The notes under the pieces: generated by a model
Told to the model about the DNA's origin: nothing
The model's database searches: none
Seen by the model: only the letters and a program-made list of their open reading frames with translations
From: Clostridiales bacterium
GTDB taxonomy: Bacteria; Bacillota; Clostridia; Oscillospirales; Oscillospiraceae
Direction: 5' to 3'
Length of the DNA stretch: 42,809 bases
Assembly (NCBI GenBank): GCA_020859945.1
Contig: JAJBVG010000018.1
Span: forward strand, 1 to 42,809
Made by a program: the position numbers and the translations under genes
Part shown: positions 1 to 6,534 of the stretch, one piece after another
Layout: every line of letters begins with the position of its first letter
Numbering within the stretch: the stretch's first letter is position 1

Positions 1-2
1 TT

Positions 3-1019
3 TTGGGCTACGACCGTGGGAAGGACGGAAACCTCGTTGTAAACGAAGAACAGGCAAAAGTTGTGCGGCTTATCTACAAGCTGTTCCTTGACGGCCTGAC
101 GGCATATGCTATTGCTTCGGAGCTTACTAAGAGGGAGATAAAGACTCCAACAGGAAAGAACAAATGGAATATGTCCACGGTTCAGAGCATCCTTACCAAT
201 GAAAAGTACAAGGGCGATGCCCTGCTCCAGAAAACCTACACGACTGACTTTCTGACAAAGAAAAGCAAGGTCAACGAGGGCGAAATCCCGCAATACTATG
301 TTGAGGGAAACCACGAAGCCATCATTGAGCCGAAAATTTTTGATTATGCGCAGATGGAGATGGAAAGGCGCTCCCAGAGCAGCCAGCGCTACAGCGGCGT
401 GAGCGTTTTCTCCTCTAAAATCAAATGCGGCGAATGCGGCTGCTGGTACGGCTCCAAAGTCTGGCACTCCAACGATAAATACCGCCGGGTCATTTATCAG
501 TGCAACAACAAATACAAAGGCGATAAAAAGTGCGGCACTCCGCACATTACCGAGGATGAGGTCAAAGCAGTGTTCGTCCGGGCAGTCAACATTCTGCTCT
601 GCGAGCGGGATGAACTGATTGCCAATGTGCAGACCATCATCGCCATGCTGTGCGACAGCACTGAACTGGAGAAAAGGCAGGCGGAGCTTCACAGTGAGCT
701 GGAAGTTATCGTAGAACTGACCGAGCGGTGTGTAAATGAAAATGCCCATGTTGCTCTCGACCAGGACGAGTACACAGAACGCTACAACAGTCTGGTGGAA
801 CGCTACGAAAAGACAAAAGCACAGTACGATGAAGCCACGCAGACGATTGCGGATAACGCCGCAAGGAAAAAGCAGATGGAACAGTTCATCACATCCATTG
901 AAAGCCAGCAGCCCATTACAGAATTTGACGAGGAGACTTGGACGAGCCTGGTGGATTTTGTGACAGTCTACAGCGAGAAGGACATCCGAGTGACATTCCG
1001 AGACGGCACAGAGGTTTGA
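3..1019 (+). CDS. Large serine recombinase, C-terminal part (5' end outside window)
   Basis: The reading frame is open to the left edge, so only the last 338 residues are visible and the catalytic resolvase domain with its nucleophilic serine lies upstream. Visible residues about 10-120 match the 'Recombinase' DNA-binding domain (VVRLIYKLFLDGLTAYAIA, then WNMSTVQSILTNEKYKG). A zinc ribbon follows with Cys142, Cys145, Cys167 and Cys177. A glutamate/lysine-rich coiled coil spans about 215-300, and a short beta tail (DIRVTFRDG) ends the protein. This order is typical of the large serine integrases of conjugative elements and phages, which integrate and excise DNA between attP and attB. Its position at the window edge next to a tRNA suggests it ends an integrated element. 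Family call is firm; the identity of the element is unknown. Confidence 0.9.
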   Translation: MGYDRGKDGNLVVNEEQAKVVRLIYKLFLDGLTAYAIASELTKREIKTPTGKNKWNMSTVQSILTNEKYKGDALLQKTYTTDFLTKKSKVNEGEIPQYYVEGNHEAIIEPKIFDYAQMEMERRSQSSQRYSGVSVFSSKIKCGECGCWYGSKVWHSNDKYRRVIYQCNNKYKGDKKCGTPHITEDEVKAVFVRAVNILLCERDELIANVQTIIAMLCDSTELEKRQAELHSELEVIVELTERCVNENAHVALDQDEYTERYNSLVERYEKTKAQYDEATQTIADNAARKKQMEQFITSIESQQPITEFDEETWTSLVDFVTVYSEKDIRVTFRDGTEV

Positions 1020-1342
1020 ACAGAATACGGATTTTTACGGCATCCGGCTTCGGTCGGGTGCTTTTTCTATCGTTAAATTATGCACACCCCTCATTTTGCA
1101 CCTGTTCACAATCGTTAATAGGGTGGCGTGTTCATCGTTAATGGGGTATCCGTGTTCATCGTTATTTTGTATCAATGTGCGTGTTCAGATCGACTTTATT
1201 CTAACAAACTCAATCGCCTTTTTCTATACCCTGGTCTCACATCTATTGTAAAGCTACAGCCTTAAATTTATGCTCGATGGCTTGACACCAAACTCCAAGG
1301 CATGGTACACTTTTCTAAATCCCAAAAGGAGGAATATACAAT
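1020..1342. other. Intergenic tail of recombinase with imperfect direct repeats
   Basis: No gene is seen here. Between about 1107 and 1190 the motif GTTCA-TCGTTA recurs three times (GTTCACAATCGTTAATAGGG, then GTTCATCGTTAATGGGG, then GTTCATCGTTATTTT) at a spacing of about 25 bases. Such repeats next to a recombinase gene may be binding or attachment sequences, but this is inference. A promoter for the next gene lies at 1282-1311. Confidence 0.5.
1282..1311 (+). promoter_or_regulatory. Sigma-A-type promoter of the 112-aa protein gene
   Basis: TTGACA (1282-1287) and TACACT (1306-1311) are separated by 18 bases, 32 bases upstream of the start codon at 1343. Confidence 0.5.
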
Positions 1343-1681
1343 ATGTTTGGAAACAATGACAAGAAGGCTGCTAAGGCCGATGCGAAGGCGGCGAAAGAAG
1401 CTGCCAAGGCTGAGAAGGAACGGCAAAAGCAGGATGAGCTGCTCCGCAAGTTCGGGGTGGAAGGACTCAACGACCCAAAGTCCGTGGAAATTGTCCGGGA
1501 CATCTCAGCAACGCTCTGCGGGGATGACCTTATTGAACTGGGAGCCTCACTCGGCGGTGCAAGCGAGAAAGACCTTTTGCACCAGATTTATCGGCATAAC
1601 CAGGTACAGACCCGCCAGAACTGGCTCATTATCCGGCAACTGGATCGAATCGCTACCGCGCTGGAATCTAAAGATCAGTAA
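1343..1681 (+). CDS. Small hypothetical protein with lysine/alanine-rich coiled-coil start
   Basis: A 112-residue protein preceded by a strong AAAAGGAGG ribosome site eight bases before ATG. Residues about 7-35 are an alternating Lys/Ala/Glu helix (DKKAAKADAKAAKEAAKAEK), probably a coiled coil. The rest is acidic and helical, with no signal peptide or membrane segment. I do not recognise a functional domain. It has its own promoter and a near-perfect terminator, so it is an independent unit. It sits between the recombinase and the tRNA and may be cargo of the integrated element. Function unknown. Confidence 0.75.
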   Translation: MFGNNDKKAAKADAKAAKEAAKAEKERQKQDELLRKFGVEGLNDPKSVEIVRDISATLCGDDLIELGASLGGASEKDLLHQIYRHNQVQTRQNWLIIRQLDRIATALESKDQ

Positions 1682-1702
1682 ATACGTTTAACCGAAAAGA
1701 GC

Positions 1703-1740
1703 AAAGGGCCGCATTGGGGTAAAATCCAATGCGGCCCTTT
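1703..1740 (+). terminator. Intrinsic terminator-like hairpin
   Basis: A perfect 15-bp inverted repeat (arms 1703-1717 and 1726-1740, AAAGGGCCGCATTGG and its complement) with an 8-base loop, 22 bases after the stop of the 112-aa gene. The T-tract is short. Confidence 0.75.
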
Positions 1741-1827
1741 AGACATTTTGGTGTAACTTTGGTGTAATCAAATGCAAATAAAATTCACTAAAATGACCAC
1801 ACAGAAAATGTAAATACAAAGAGAAAT

Positions 1828-1879
1828 AATAAAACGTGCTGAAAATTGAGTTTAATCACAACTTTCAGCACGTTTTATT
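1828..1879 (-). terminator. 17-bp inverted repeat abutting the tRNA 3' end
   Basis: Arms AATAAAACGTGCTGAAA (1828-1844) and its exact complement (1863-1879) enclose an 18-base loop. The right arm ends on the base that encodes the final A of the tRNA CCA tail. On the minus strand this is a plausible terminator for the tRNA. Its contact with the tRNA 3' end also fits an element boundary. Confidence 0.55.
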
Positions 1880-1954
1880 GGTACACCCGAAGGGACTCGA
1901 ACCCCCACCATTCAGAACCGGAATCTGACGCTCTATCCATTGAACTACGGGTGC
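1879..1954 (-). tRNA. tRNA-Arg (anticodon CCG)
   Basis: The reverse complement gives a 76-base cloverleaf. Acceptor arms are GCACCCG and CGGGTGT (with a G-U first pair). The anticodon stem is TCAGA/TCTGA around the loop TTCCGGT, so the anticodon is CCG. The T arm is GGGGG-TTCGAGT-CCCTT. The discriminator A and CCA are encoded in the DNA. Any protein frames across this stretch are spurious. Confidence 0.95.
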
Positions 1955-1972
1955 ATATCTCCAACAGATGTT

Positions 1973-2001
1973 ATTATAACAGCCTTCCCCCCGGTTGTAA
2001 A
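1973..2001 (-). promoter_or_regulatory. Promoter of tRNA-Arg
   Basis: On the minus strand TTTACA (1996-2001) and TATAAT (1973-1978) are separated by exactly 17 bases, 18 bases upstream of the tRNA 5' end. Confidence 0.75.
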
Positions 2002-2053
2002 CCCTTTTTTTCTGAAAAGTGGCCTGTTTTTTTCGTAAAATTTCTCCCTGCGG

Positions 2054-2082
2054 TTGTGCAATTTTCAGAAGTGTGCTACAAT
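2054..2082 (+). promoter_or_regulatory. Promoter of the Smr-domain gene
   Basis: TTGTGC (2054-2059), 17-base spacer, TACAAT (2077-2082). The start codon at 2124 follows 41 bases later. Confidence 0.6.
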
Positions 2083-2123
2083 AATTTGTTGTCTTGGAAG
2101 AAACAGGCGAGGAGGGACCCATC

Positions 2124-2471
2124 GTGAAGCAGACCATCCGTGTTATCAACCTGGAGGCGGGGATGCCCACCGTAGACCAGGCGCTCCGCCGTCTCAGCGG
2201 CGAGCTGTACACCAGCCGCCGCATGGGGTGCCGGGCAGTCAAGCTGATCCACGGCTACGGCAGCTCCGGCAAGGGCGGCAAGATACGGGTCGCCATCCGT
2301 CGGGAGCTGGGCGGGCAGAAGCTGCGGGGACAAATCAAAGACTATATCCCCGGCGAGGACTTCTCCATCTTCAACAGTGCCACCCTCCAGGCGTTTTCCT
2401 TGGCAGAGGACCTGCGGAACGACAAAGACCTGGACCGGTATAACAACGGGGTCACATTTGTGTTGCTGTGA
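2124..2471 (+). CDS. Smr-domain protein (stand-alone, MutS2 C-terminal type)
   Basis: A 115-residue protein. GTG at 2124 is chosen because GAGGAGGG lies seven bases upstream; an in-frame TTG at 2094 lacks a ribosome site. The core LIHGYGSSGKGGKIR matches the Smr signature HGxGxGxLR, and the preceding NLEAGMPTVDQALRRL is the usual lead-in helix. Smr domains bind or nick nucleic acid, and stand-alone forms are common in Firmicutes with roles in DNA processing or in ribosome-collision rescue of mRNA. Here the last motif residues are KIR rather than LR. It is monocistronic, with its own promoter and a terminator shared with the convergent aminotransferase gene. The target is unknown. Confidence 0.85.
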   Translation: MKQTIRVINLEAGMPTVDQALRRLSGELYTSRRMGCRAVKLIHGYGSSGKGGKIRVAIRRELGGQKLRGQIKDYIPGEDFSIFNSATLQAFSLAEDLRNDKDLDRYNNGVTFVLL

Positions 2472-2541
2472 ACCTGTGTTGGCGAGCGATTAGACGAATA
2501 TAAGCTGGTTTTCACGGACTGACTTACCACCAGCAAAAACA

Positions 2542-2568
2542 GGGGACCGGGTATCGTACCCGGCCCCC
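2542..2568. terminator. Bidirectional terminator between convergent genes
   Basis: GGGGACCGGGTA and TACCCGGCCCC pair around TCG with one bulged A. It lies between the Smr gene (plus) and the aminotransferase gene (minus), with A-rich sequence on the left serving as a U-tract for the minus strand. Confidence 0.7.
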
Positions 2569-2608
2569 GTTGCGTTGTTATGAAAAATACGACTGCTCAG
2601 GCGAGTTC

Positions 2609-3829
2609 TCAATCCTGATGATAAGTAGCCAGATAATCACCGATGCGGCCCAGGGCGACGGTGATTTCCTCCGGCTTGGGGAGCATGACCAGACGGAAGT
2701 GGTCCGGCTCCGGCCAGTCGAAGCCGCTGCCGGGAACAAACAGCACCTGGGTGTTGTGCAGGATGTCCATGGCGAACTCCTTGTCGTTGGTGATTTTGAA
2801 CTTCTTGGTGTCGATCTTGGGGAACAGATAGAACGCGGCGTGGTTCTTCACGTAAGTGATGCCGGGAATCTTATCCAAGGCCTTGCAGGTGGCCTCCCGC
2901 TGCTCATAGAGACGGCCGCCGGGGACCATCATGGCCTCGGTGCTCTCCGGGTCGTTGAGGGCGGCGGGGATGACCAGCTGGGTCAGGGCGTTGCCGCACA
3001 GCCGCATGGCGGCGATCTTCTGAATGGCTTCGGTGGCGGGGACGGTGAAGCTCTCCGGGCCGGTGATGACCATCCAGCCGCAGCGGAAACCGCAGACGAT
3101 GTGGGACTTGGACAGGCCGTTGAAGGTGATGACCGGCAGGTCCGGGGCCAGTTCCGCAGTGGAGCGGTGGGTGACGCCGTCCATCAGCAGGCGGTCATAA
3201 ATTTCATCGGACAGGACGAACAGGTTGTTCTCACGGGCAATCTGTGTCAGGCCCAGGATGACTTCGTCGGGATAGACCGCGCCGGTGGGGTTGTTGGGGT
3301 TGATGAGCAGCAGAGCCTTGGTCTTGGGGGTGATCTTGCTGCGAATGTCGTCCAGGTCGGGATACCAGTTGGACTTCTCGTCGCAGGTGTAGAATACCGG
3401 AGTGGCCTCGGACAGATAGACCAGGTTGGTCCACAGAGAATAACTGGGGGAGGGGACCAAAATCTCGTCGCCCACGTCAAACAGGGCGGTGGCCACCATA
3501 TTGGCTACTTCGCTGACGCCGTTGCCTACGAAAATGCGGTCCATCGACACGCCGGTCAGGTTCTTCTTGTTGGTGTGGTAGTCATAGATGGCCTGCCGCG
3601 CCTCCGGCATACCTTTCAGGTCGCAGTAACCCACAGCCTTGTCCACGTTGTCCAGCAGGGCGGAACGCAGACTGTCGGGCATACCAAAGCCGAAGGTGGC
3701 GGGGTTGCCGGTGTTCAGCTTCATGACCGGGATGCCTCTGGCGGCCATGGCGTTGGCCTCGACGAACAGCGGGCCGCGGATGTCGGAGTGGACCGGAGCC
3801 ATTCTGGCTGCAACTTTAAATTCGCTCAT
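2609..3829 (-). CDS. PLP-dependent class I aminotransferase, AlaA/AlaT-like (alanine transaminase)
   Basis: A 406-residue cytosolic enzyme. ATG at 3829 follows AAGGAGAG; longer upstream frames run through the promoter and are rejected. Fold-type I aminotransferase motifs are visible: NTGNPATFGF near the N-terminus, SPSYSLW, INPNNPTGAVYP, LSDEIYDRLL and the PLP-lysine motif FNGLSKSHIVCGFRCGWM. These match glutamate-pyruvate transaminases of the AlaA type, in which FNGLSK-x4-GFR-x-GWM is characteristic. The likely reaction is alanine + 2-oxoglutarate to pyruvate + glutamate. It is monocistronic with a consensus promoter about 120 bases upstream. Valine-pyruvate or broader specificity is possible. 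Confidence 0.88.
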   Translation of the reverse strand: MSEFKVAARMAPVHSDIRGPLFVEANAMAARGIPVMKLNTGNPATFGFGMPDSLRSALLDNVDKAVGYCDLKGMPEARQAIYDYHTNKKNLTGVSMDRIFVGNGVSEVANMVATALFDVGDEILVPSPSYSLWTNLVYLSEATPVFYTCDEKSNWYPDLDDIRSKITPKTKALLLINPNNPTGAVYPDEVILGLTQIARENNLFVLSDEIYDRLLMDGVTHRSTAELAPDLPVITFNGLSKSHIVCGFRCGWMVITGPESFTVPATEAIQKIAAMRLCGNALTQLVIPAALNDPESTEAMMVPGGRLYEQREATCKALDKIPGITYVKNHAAFYLFPKIDTKKFKITNDKEFAMDILHNTQVLFVPGSGFDWPEPDHFRLVMLPKPEEITVALGRIGDYLATYHQD

Positions 3830-4189
3830 AAAAACTCTCCTTACGATAAAATACCTACTTCTGTGAAAGAGCTGCCGCCAGTGGACAAGCCGCAGGATGC
3901 AAAAACCCTTACATTGATTTATATTATAAAGTCTGTTAAAAGAAATGTCAACCGGCAGATGCAGTTTTCCACGAAAATCAGAGAAGTTGTGGGAAAAGGA
4001 TTGGATATTTTGACGAGCAGGACGGGAGGAAGGACCAGTGGATTGCAAAGAATTTTGCCAATATAGCGCGCAGAATGATAAAGGGGCTGTTTTTTGCGGA
4101 AAATCTATGGTATAATCCTCCTATCAACAGTGTCGCTGCCAGTGAGCGGCCCACGCAAACGAAAACCATATCTGAAAGGGGCTTTCTCT
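3830..4189. other. Divergent intergenic region
   Basis: No gene is seen in these 360 bases. The region holds the leftward consensus promoter (3923-3951) and a likely rightward -10 TATAAT at 4111-4116 for the mutarotase-like gene, with only a weak -35. Nothing else is recognised. Confidence 0.5.
3923..3951 (-). promoter_or_regulatory. Promoter of the aminotransferase gene
   Basis: On the minus strand TTGACA (3946-3951), 17-base spacer, TATAAT (3923-3928): a perfect sigma-A promoter, leaving a leader of about 85 bases before ATG 3829. Confidence 0.8.
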
Positions 4190-5062
4190 ATGTCTAAACT
4201 GACCACCGGCGTCTACGAAAAATACGGCGCCACCTACGCGACCCTCACCCTGACCGACGGCGAATGTGCGCTGACCGTCACCCCCGAAAAGGGCGGCATG
4301 GCCACCTCCTTCACCAAAGGCGGCGAGGAGTACCTCTGGCTGCGGGACAAAAACTTTGAGTCCACCGACCGTCCCCGCTGCGGCATCCCCATCCTGTTCC
4401 CCAACTGCGGCAAGCCGGACGGCGGCGTTCACACCTTTGGCGGCGCGGACTACCCCATGGAGATTCACGGGTTCGCGGACCTGGTGCCCTGGCAGGTCAA
4501 GACGGCGGCGGACGACGCCATCGAGTTGACTCTGGCTCCTAACGGTCTGACCAAGTTCGTCTATCCCTTCGACTTCCTGCTGACCATGCGTTACACCCTG
4601 AACGGCGCCACCGCCGGTCTGACACTGACGGTGGAGAACACGGGTGACAAGCCGCTGCCCTTCAGCGTGGGTTTCCACCCCTACTTTGCCGCCAGCAAGT
4701 TGGAAAACGTCAGCTTTGACATCACCGCTGCCACCTGCTCAGAAAACGCCAAGGGGGAGCAGCCCGCCGCCCCCGCTGTGCTGACCCTGACCAAAAAGCC
4801 GGGCAGCGCCGATTCCATCCGCCTGCTGACCGGCGTGAAAAGCCCCATGCAGCTGACCGACGCGGGCAACGGCCACACCGTCGAAGTGGCTTTTGACGAG
4901 GCGGTGTTCACCAACGGCGTGCTGTGGCAGCAGGACGTGGAATCCTTTGTCTGCATGGAGCCGTGGAACGGCTGGGCCAACAGCGTCAACGAGGCAGGCA
5001 AGCACATTGAGCTGGCCCCCGGCGCGAGCAAGAACTTCGCCTGGACCATCACCATCGGCTGA
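4190..5062 (+). CDS. Aldose 1-epimerase (mutarotase) family protein
   Basis: A 290-residue cytosolic protein. ATG at 4190 is chosen because GAAAGGGG precedes it and the next residues begin the usual galactose-mutarotase-like fold. Visible motifs are RCGIPILFPNCGK, MEIHGFA, the conserved GFHPYFA strand with its histidine, and the C-terminal MEPWNGWANS. These are the hallmarks of the aldose-1-epimerase/LacX group, which interconverts alpha and beta anomers of free or phosphorylated hexoses. The sugar cannot be read from sequence. A rightward TATAAT lies at 4111. It is followed by spoVAC after 66 bases, but a hairpin blocks simple translational coupling (see 5073-5125). Confidence 0.85.
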   Translation: MSKLTTGVYEKYGATYATLTLTDGECALTVTPEKGGMATSFTKGGEEYLWLRDKNFESTDRPRCGIPILFPNCGKPDGGVHTFGGADYPMEIHGFADLVPWQVKTAADDAIELTLAPNGLTKFVYPFDFLLTMRYTLNGATAGLTLTVENTGDKPLPFSVGFHPYFAASKLENVSFDITAATCSENAKGEQPAAPAVLTLTKKPGSADSIRLLTGVKSPMQLTDAGNGHTVEVAFDEAVFTNGVLWQQDVESFVCMEPWNGWANSVNEAGKHIELAPGASKNFAWTITIG

Positions 5063-5072
5063 GTTTGTGTAT

Positions 5073-5125
5073 GGTTTGTTCCTTTCCGGGAAAACCTAAT
5101 TGCAACCAAAGGAAAGGAACAAACC
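5073..5125 (+). promoter_or_regulatory. 15-bp inverted repeat masking the spoVAC ribosome site
   Basis: GGTTTGTTCCTTTCC (5073-5087) and its exact complement (5111-5125) enclose a 23-base loop. The right arm contains the AAGGAAAGGAAC Shine-Dalgarno region of spoVAC, and pairing can extend through CAT/ATG toward the start codon. Read-through transcripts from the mutarotase gene would therefore hide the ribosome site, while a transcript starting inside the loop would not. Pairing is seen; the regulatory role is inferred. A terminator role is less likely as there is no T-tract. Confidence 0.6.
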
Positions 5126-5128
5126 CAT

Positions 5129-5566
5129 ATGGATATGACAAATCAGGAATTTGGCGAACTGGTCAACCGCAAAAGTACCCCGTCCCCCTTGTGGAAGGAC
5201 CTCTGTCTGGCCTTTTTGGTGGGCGGGGGCATTTGCTGCGTGGGGCAGGCCCTCCAGCTGTTCTGGCAGAGCTTTGGCTTGAGCCAGCAGGACGCGGGGA
5301 CCTGCGTCACCATCTCGCTGATCTTCCTCTCCGCCCTGTTCACCGGGCTGAACGTCTACGACAAGCTGGCAAAACACGCCGGGGCGGGGACGCTGGTGCC
5401 GGTGACGGGCTTCGCCAACTCCATCGTCAGCCCGGCGATGGAGTTCAAGAGCGAGGGCTTTATCACTGGTATGGCCGCCAAAATGTTCACCATCGCCGGG
5501 CCGGTGCTGGTGTTTGGCATCGGCTCCAGCGTCCTCTATGGGGTGCTGCTGGCGCTGTTCCGCTGA
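5129..5566 (+). CDS. spoVAC: Stage V sporulation protein AC
   Basis: A 145-residue integral membrane protein of the SpoVA channel that moves calcium dipicolinate through the spore inner membrane during sporulation and germination. Hydrophobic segments lie at about 28-47, 60-77, 85-105 and 120-143. The conserved core is LVPVTGFANSIVSPAMEFKS followed by EGFITGMAAKMFTIAGPVLVFG, as in Bacillus SpoVAC. ATG at 5129 follows AAAGGAAAGGAAC. The usual partners spoVAD and spoVAE are absent: a repeat and a HAD gene follow instead, so this is a lone or separated copy. SpoVAE is a shorter paralogue, but the length and N-terminal cytosolic tail favour SpoVAC. Confidence 0.93.
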   Translation: MDMTNQEFGELVNRKSTPSPLWKDLCLAFLVGGGICCVGQALQLFWQSFGLSQQDAGTCVTISLIFLSALFTGLNVYDKLAKHAGAGTLVPVTGFANSIVSPAMEFKSEGFITGMAAKMFTIAGPVLVFGIGSSVLYGVLLALFR

Positions 5567-5578
5567 GCTGTTGGAAAT

Positions 5579-5757
5579 AAGCTGTTAGCCGTTAGCCATT
5601 AGCTGTTAGTCAGGTATCGTCAACCCAAAGCGCAGAGCTTTAAAAGAAACGCCGCCAAGCCAATAGCTGGAATAGCTGTTAGTAAGGCAAAAGTGTAGTG
5701 CTTAAAAGGACGCTCCGCCAAGCTAATAGCTAAAAGCTAACAGCTGATAGCTTTTTA
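5579..5757. repeat. TTAGCTG heptamer-rich dispersed repeat, copy 1
   Basis: It opens with a seven-base period TTAGCCG-TTAGCCA-TTAGCTG-TTAGT and closes with the inverted form CTAATAGCTAAAAGCTAACAGC. In between are two direct units of roughly 60-70 bases (5601-5668 and 5674-5731) sharing AGCTGTTAGT, a GCTTTAAAAG/GCTTAAAAGG core and CCGCCAAGC-AATAGCT. A second, shorter copy lies at 27417-27475. It is a MITE-like or STRR-like intergenic element without coding capacity. Confidence 0.7.
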
Positions 5758-5776
5758 TTCGGAAACGAGGCGCTTT

Positions 5777-6418
5777 ATGTACTTATTCGACCTGGACGGC
5801 ACACTGATCGACTCCGCCGGGGTGTGGCGGCAGATCGACGTGGATTTTTTAGCCAAACGAGGGATTCCGTGGACGGAGGAATACAACCAGGGGGTCATCC
5901 ACACGATTTTTCCCCTGGCGGCCCAGTTCACAAAGGAATACTGCCACATCCCCGACTCGCCGGAGGACATCATGGAGGAGTGGCGGCGCATGGCCCTGGC
6001 GGAGTACCGGGACCGCATCCCGCTCAAACCCCACGTCCGCGCCTTTCTGGAGCAGTGCGCAGGGGAGGGGAGGACCATGGCGATTTACACCTCCTGCGAG
6101 CCGGTGCTGTGCCAGGCGGCGCTGCACCACCACGGCATCGAGGGCTATTTCTCCCAAATCGTCTACGCCTCCGACCTGGGTATGGAGAAGCGTTCCCCCG
6201 CGGCCTTCGCCGCTGCATTGGAGCGGCTGGGGGTCAGGCCGGAGGAGTGCCGGTTCTTTGACGATTCCCCTGTCTCCTGCGCCGGGGCCAAGGCCGCCGG
6301 ACTGACCGTCACCGGCGTCTATGATTCCCTCTTTGCCGCCCAGGAGGGGGAGCTGCGGCAGCTGTGCCACTCCTACATCCGGGATTTTTCTGAGTTGCTG
6401 CCCCCGGCAAAAGGGTAA
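5777..6418 (+). CDS. HAD-superfamily phosphatase (beta-phosphoglucomutase/Gph-like)
   Basis: A 213-residue cytosolic HAD hydrolase. Motif I is FDLDGTL with Asp5 (nucleophile) and Asp7 (acid/base). A helical cap follows (about 15-80), then motif II in AIYTSCEP, motif III lysine in GMEKRSP, and motif IV FFDDSPVSCAGAKAAG with the metal-binding aspartates. All catalytic positions are present, so it should be an active phosphatase on a small phosphorylated metabolite; the substrate is not predictable. It starts at the first ATG after the repeat, with GGAAACGAGG as a modest ribosome site. It stands alone. Confidence 0.85.
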   Translation: MYLFDLDGTLIDSAGVWRQIDVDFLAKRGIPWTEEYNQGVIHTIFPLAAQFTKEYCHIPDSPEDIMEEWRRMALAEYRDRIPLKPHVRAFLEQCAGEGRTMAIYTSCEPVLCQAALHHHGIEGYFSQIVYASDLGMEKRSPAAFAAALERLGVRPEECRFFDDSPVSCAGAKAAGLTVTGVYDSLFAAQEGELRQLCHSYIRDFSELLPPAKG

Positions 6419-6534
6419 CACACCAGGTCAGTTTTGCTCTCCATTTTTCCATATACTTTTTCGTCTGGTTCAGTATAATGGGTACAATTCTTGCAACCGC
6501 AAACCAACTGCAACGAAAAGTGAGGGCTTTTTTT

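Noticed and set aside
1865-2242. Protein frames over the tRNA on either strand
   Set aside because: They read through tRNA-Arg(CCG) and its promoter and have no plausible start.
2570-4066. Long plus-strand open frame over the aminotransferase gene
   Set aside because: It is the antisense shadow of a strongly supported aminotransferase with its own promoter and ribosome site; the peptide is rich in G/H/D/V repeats typical of GC-rich shadow frames.
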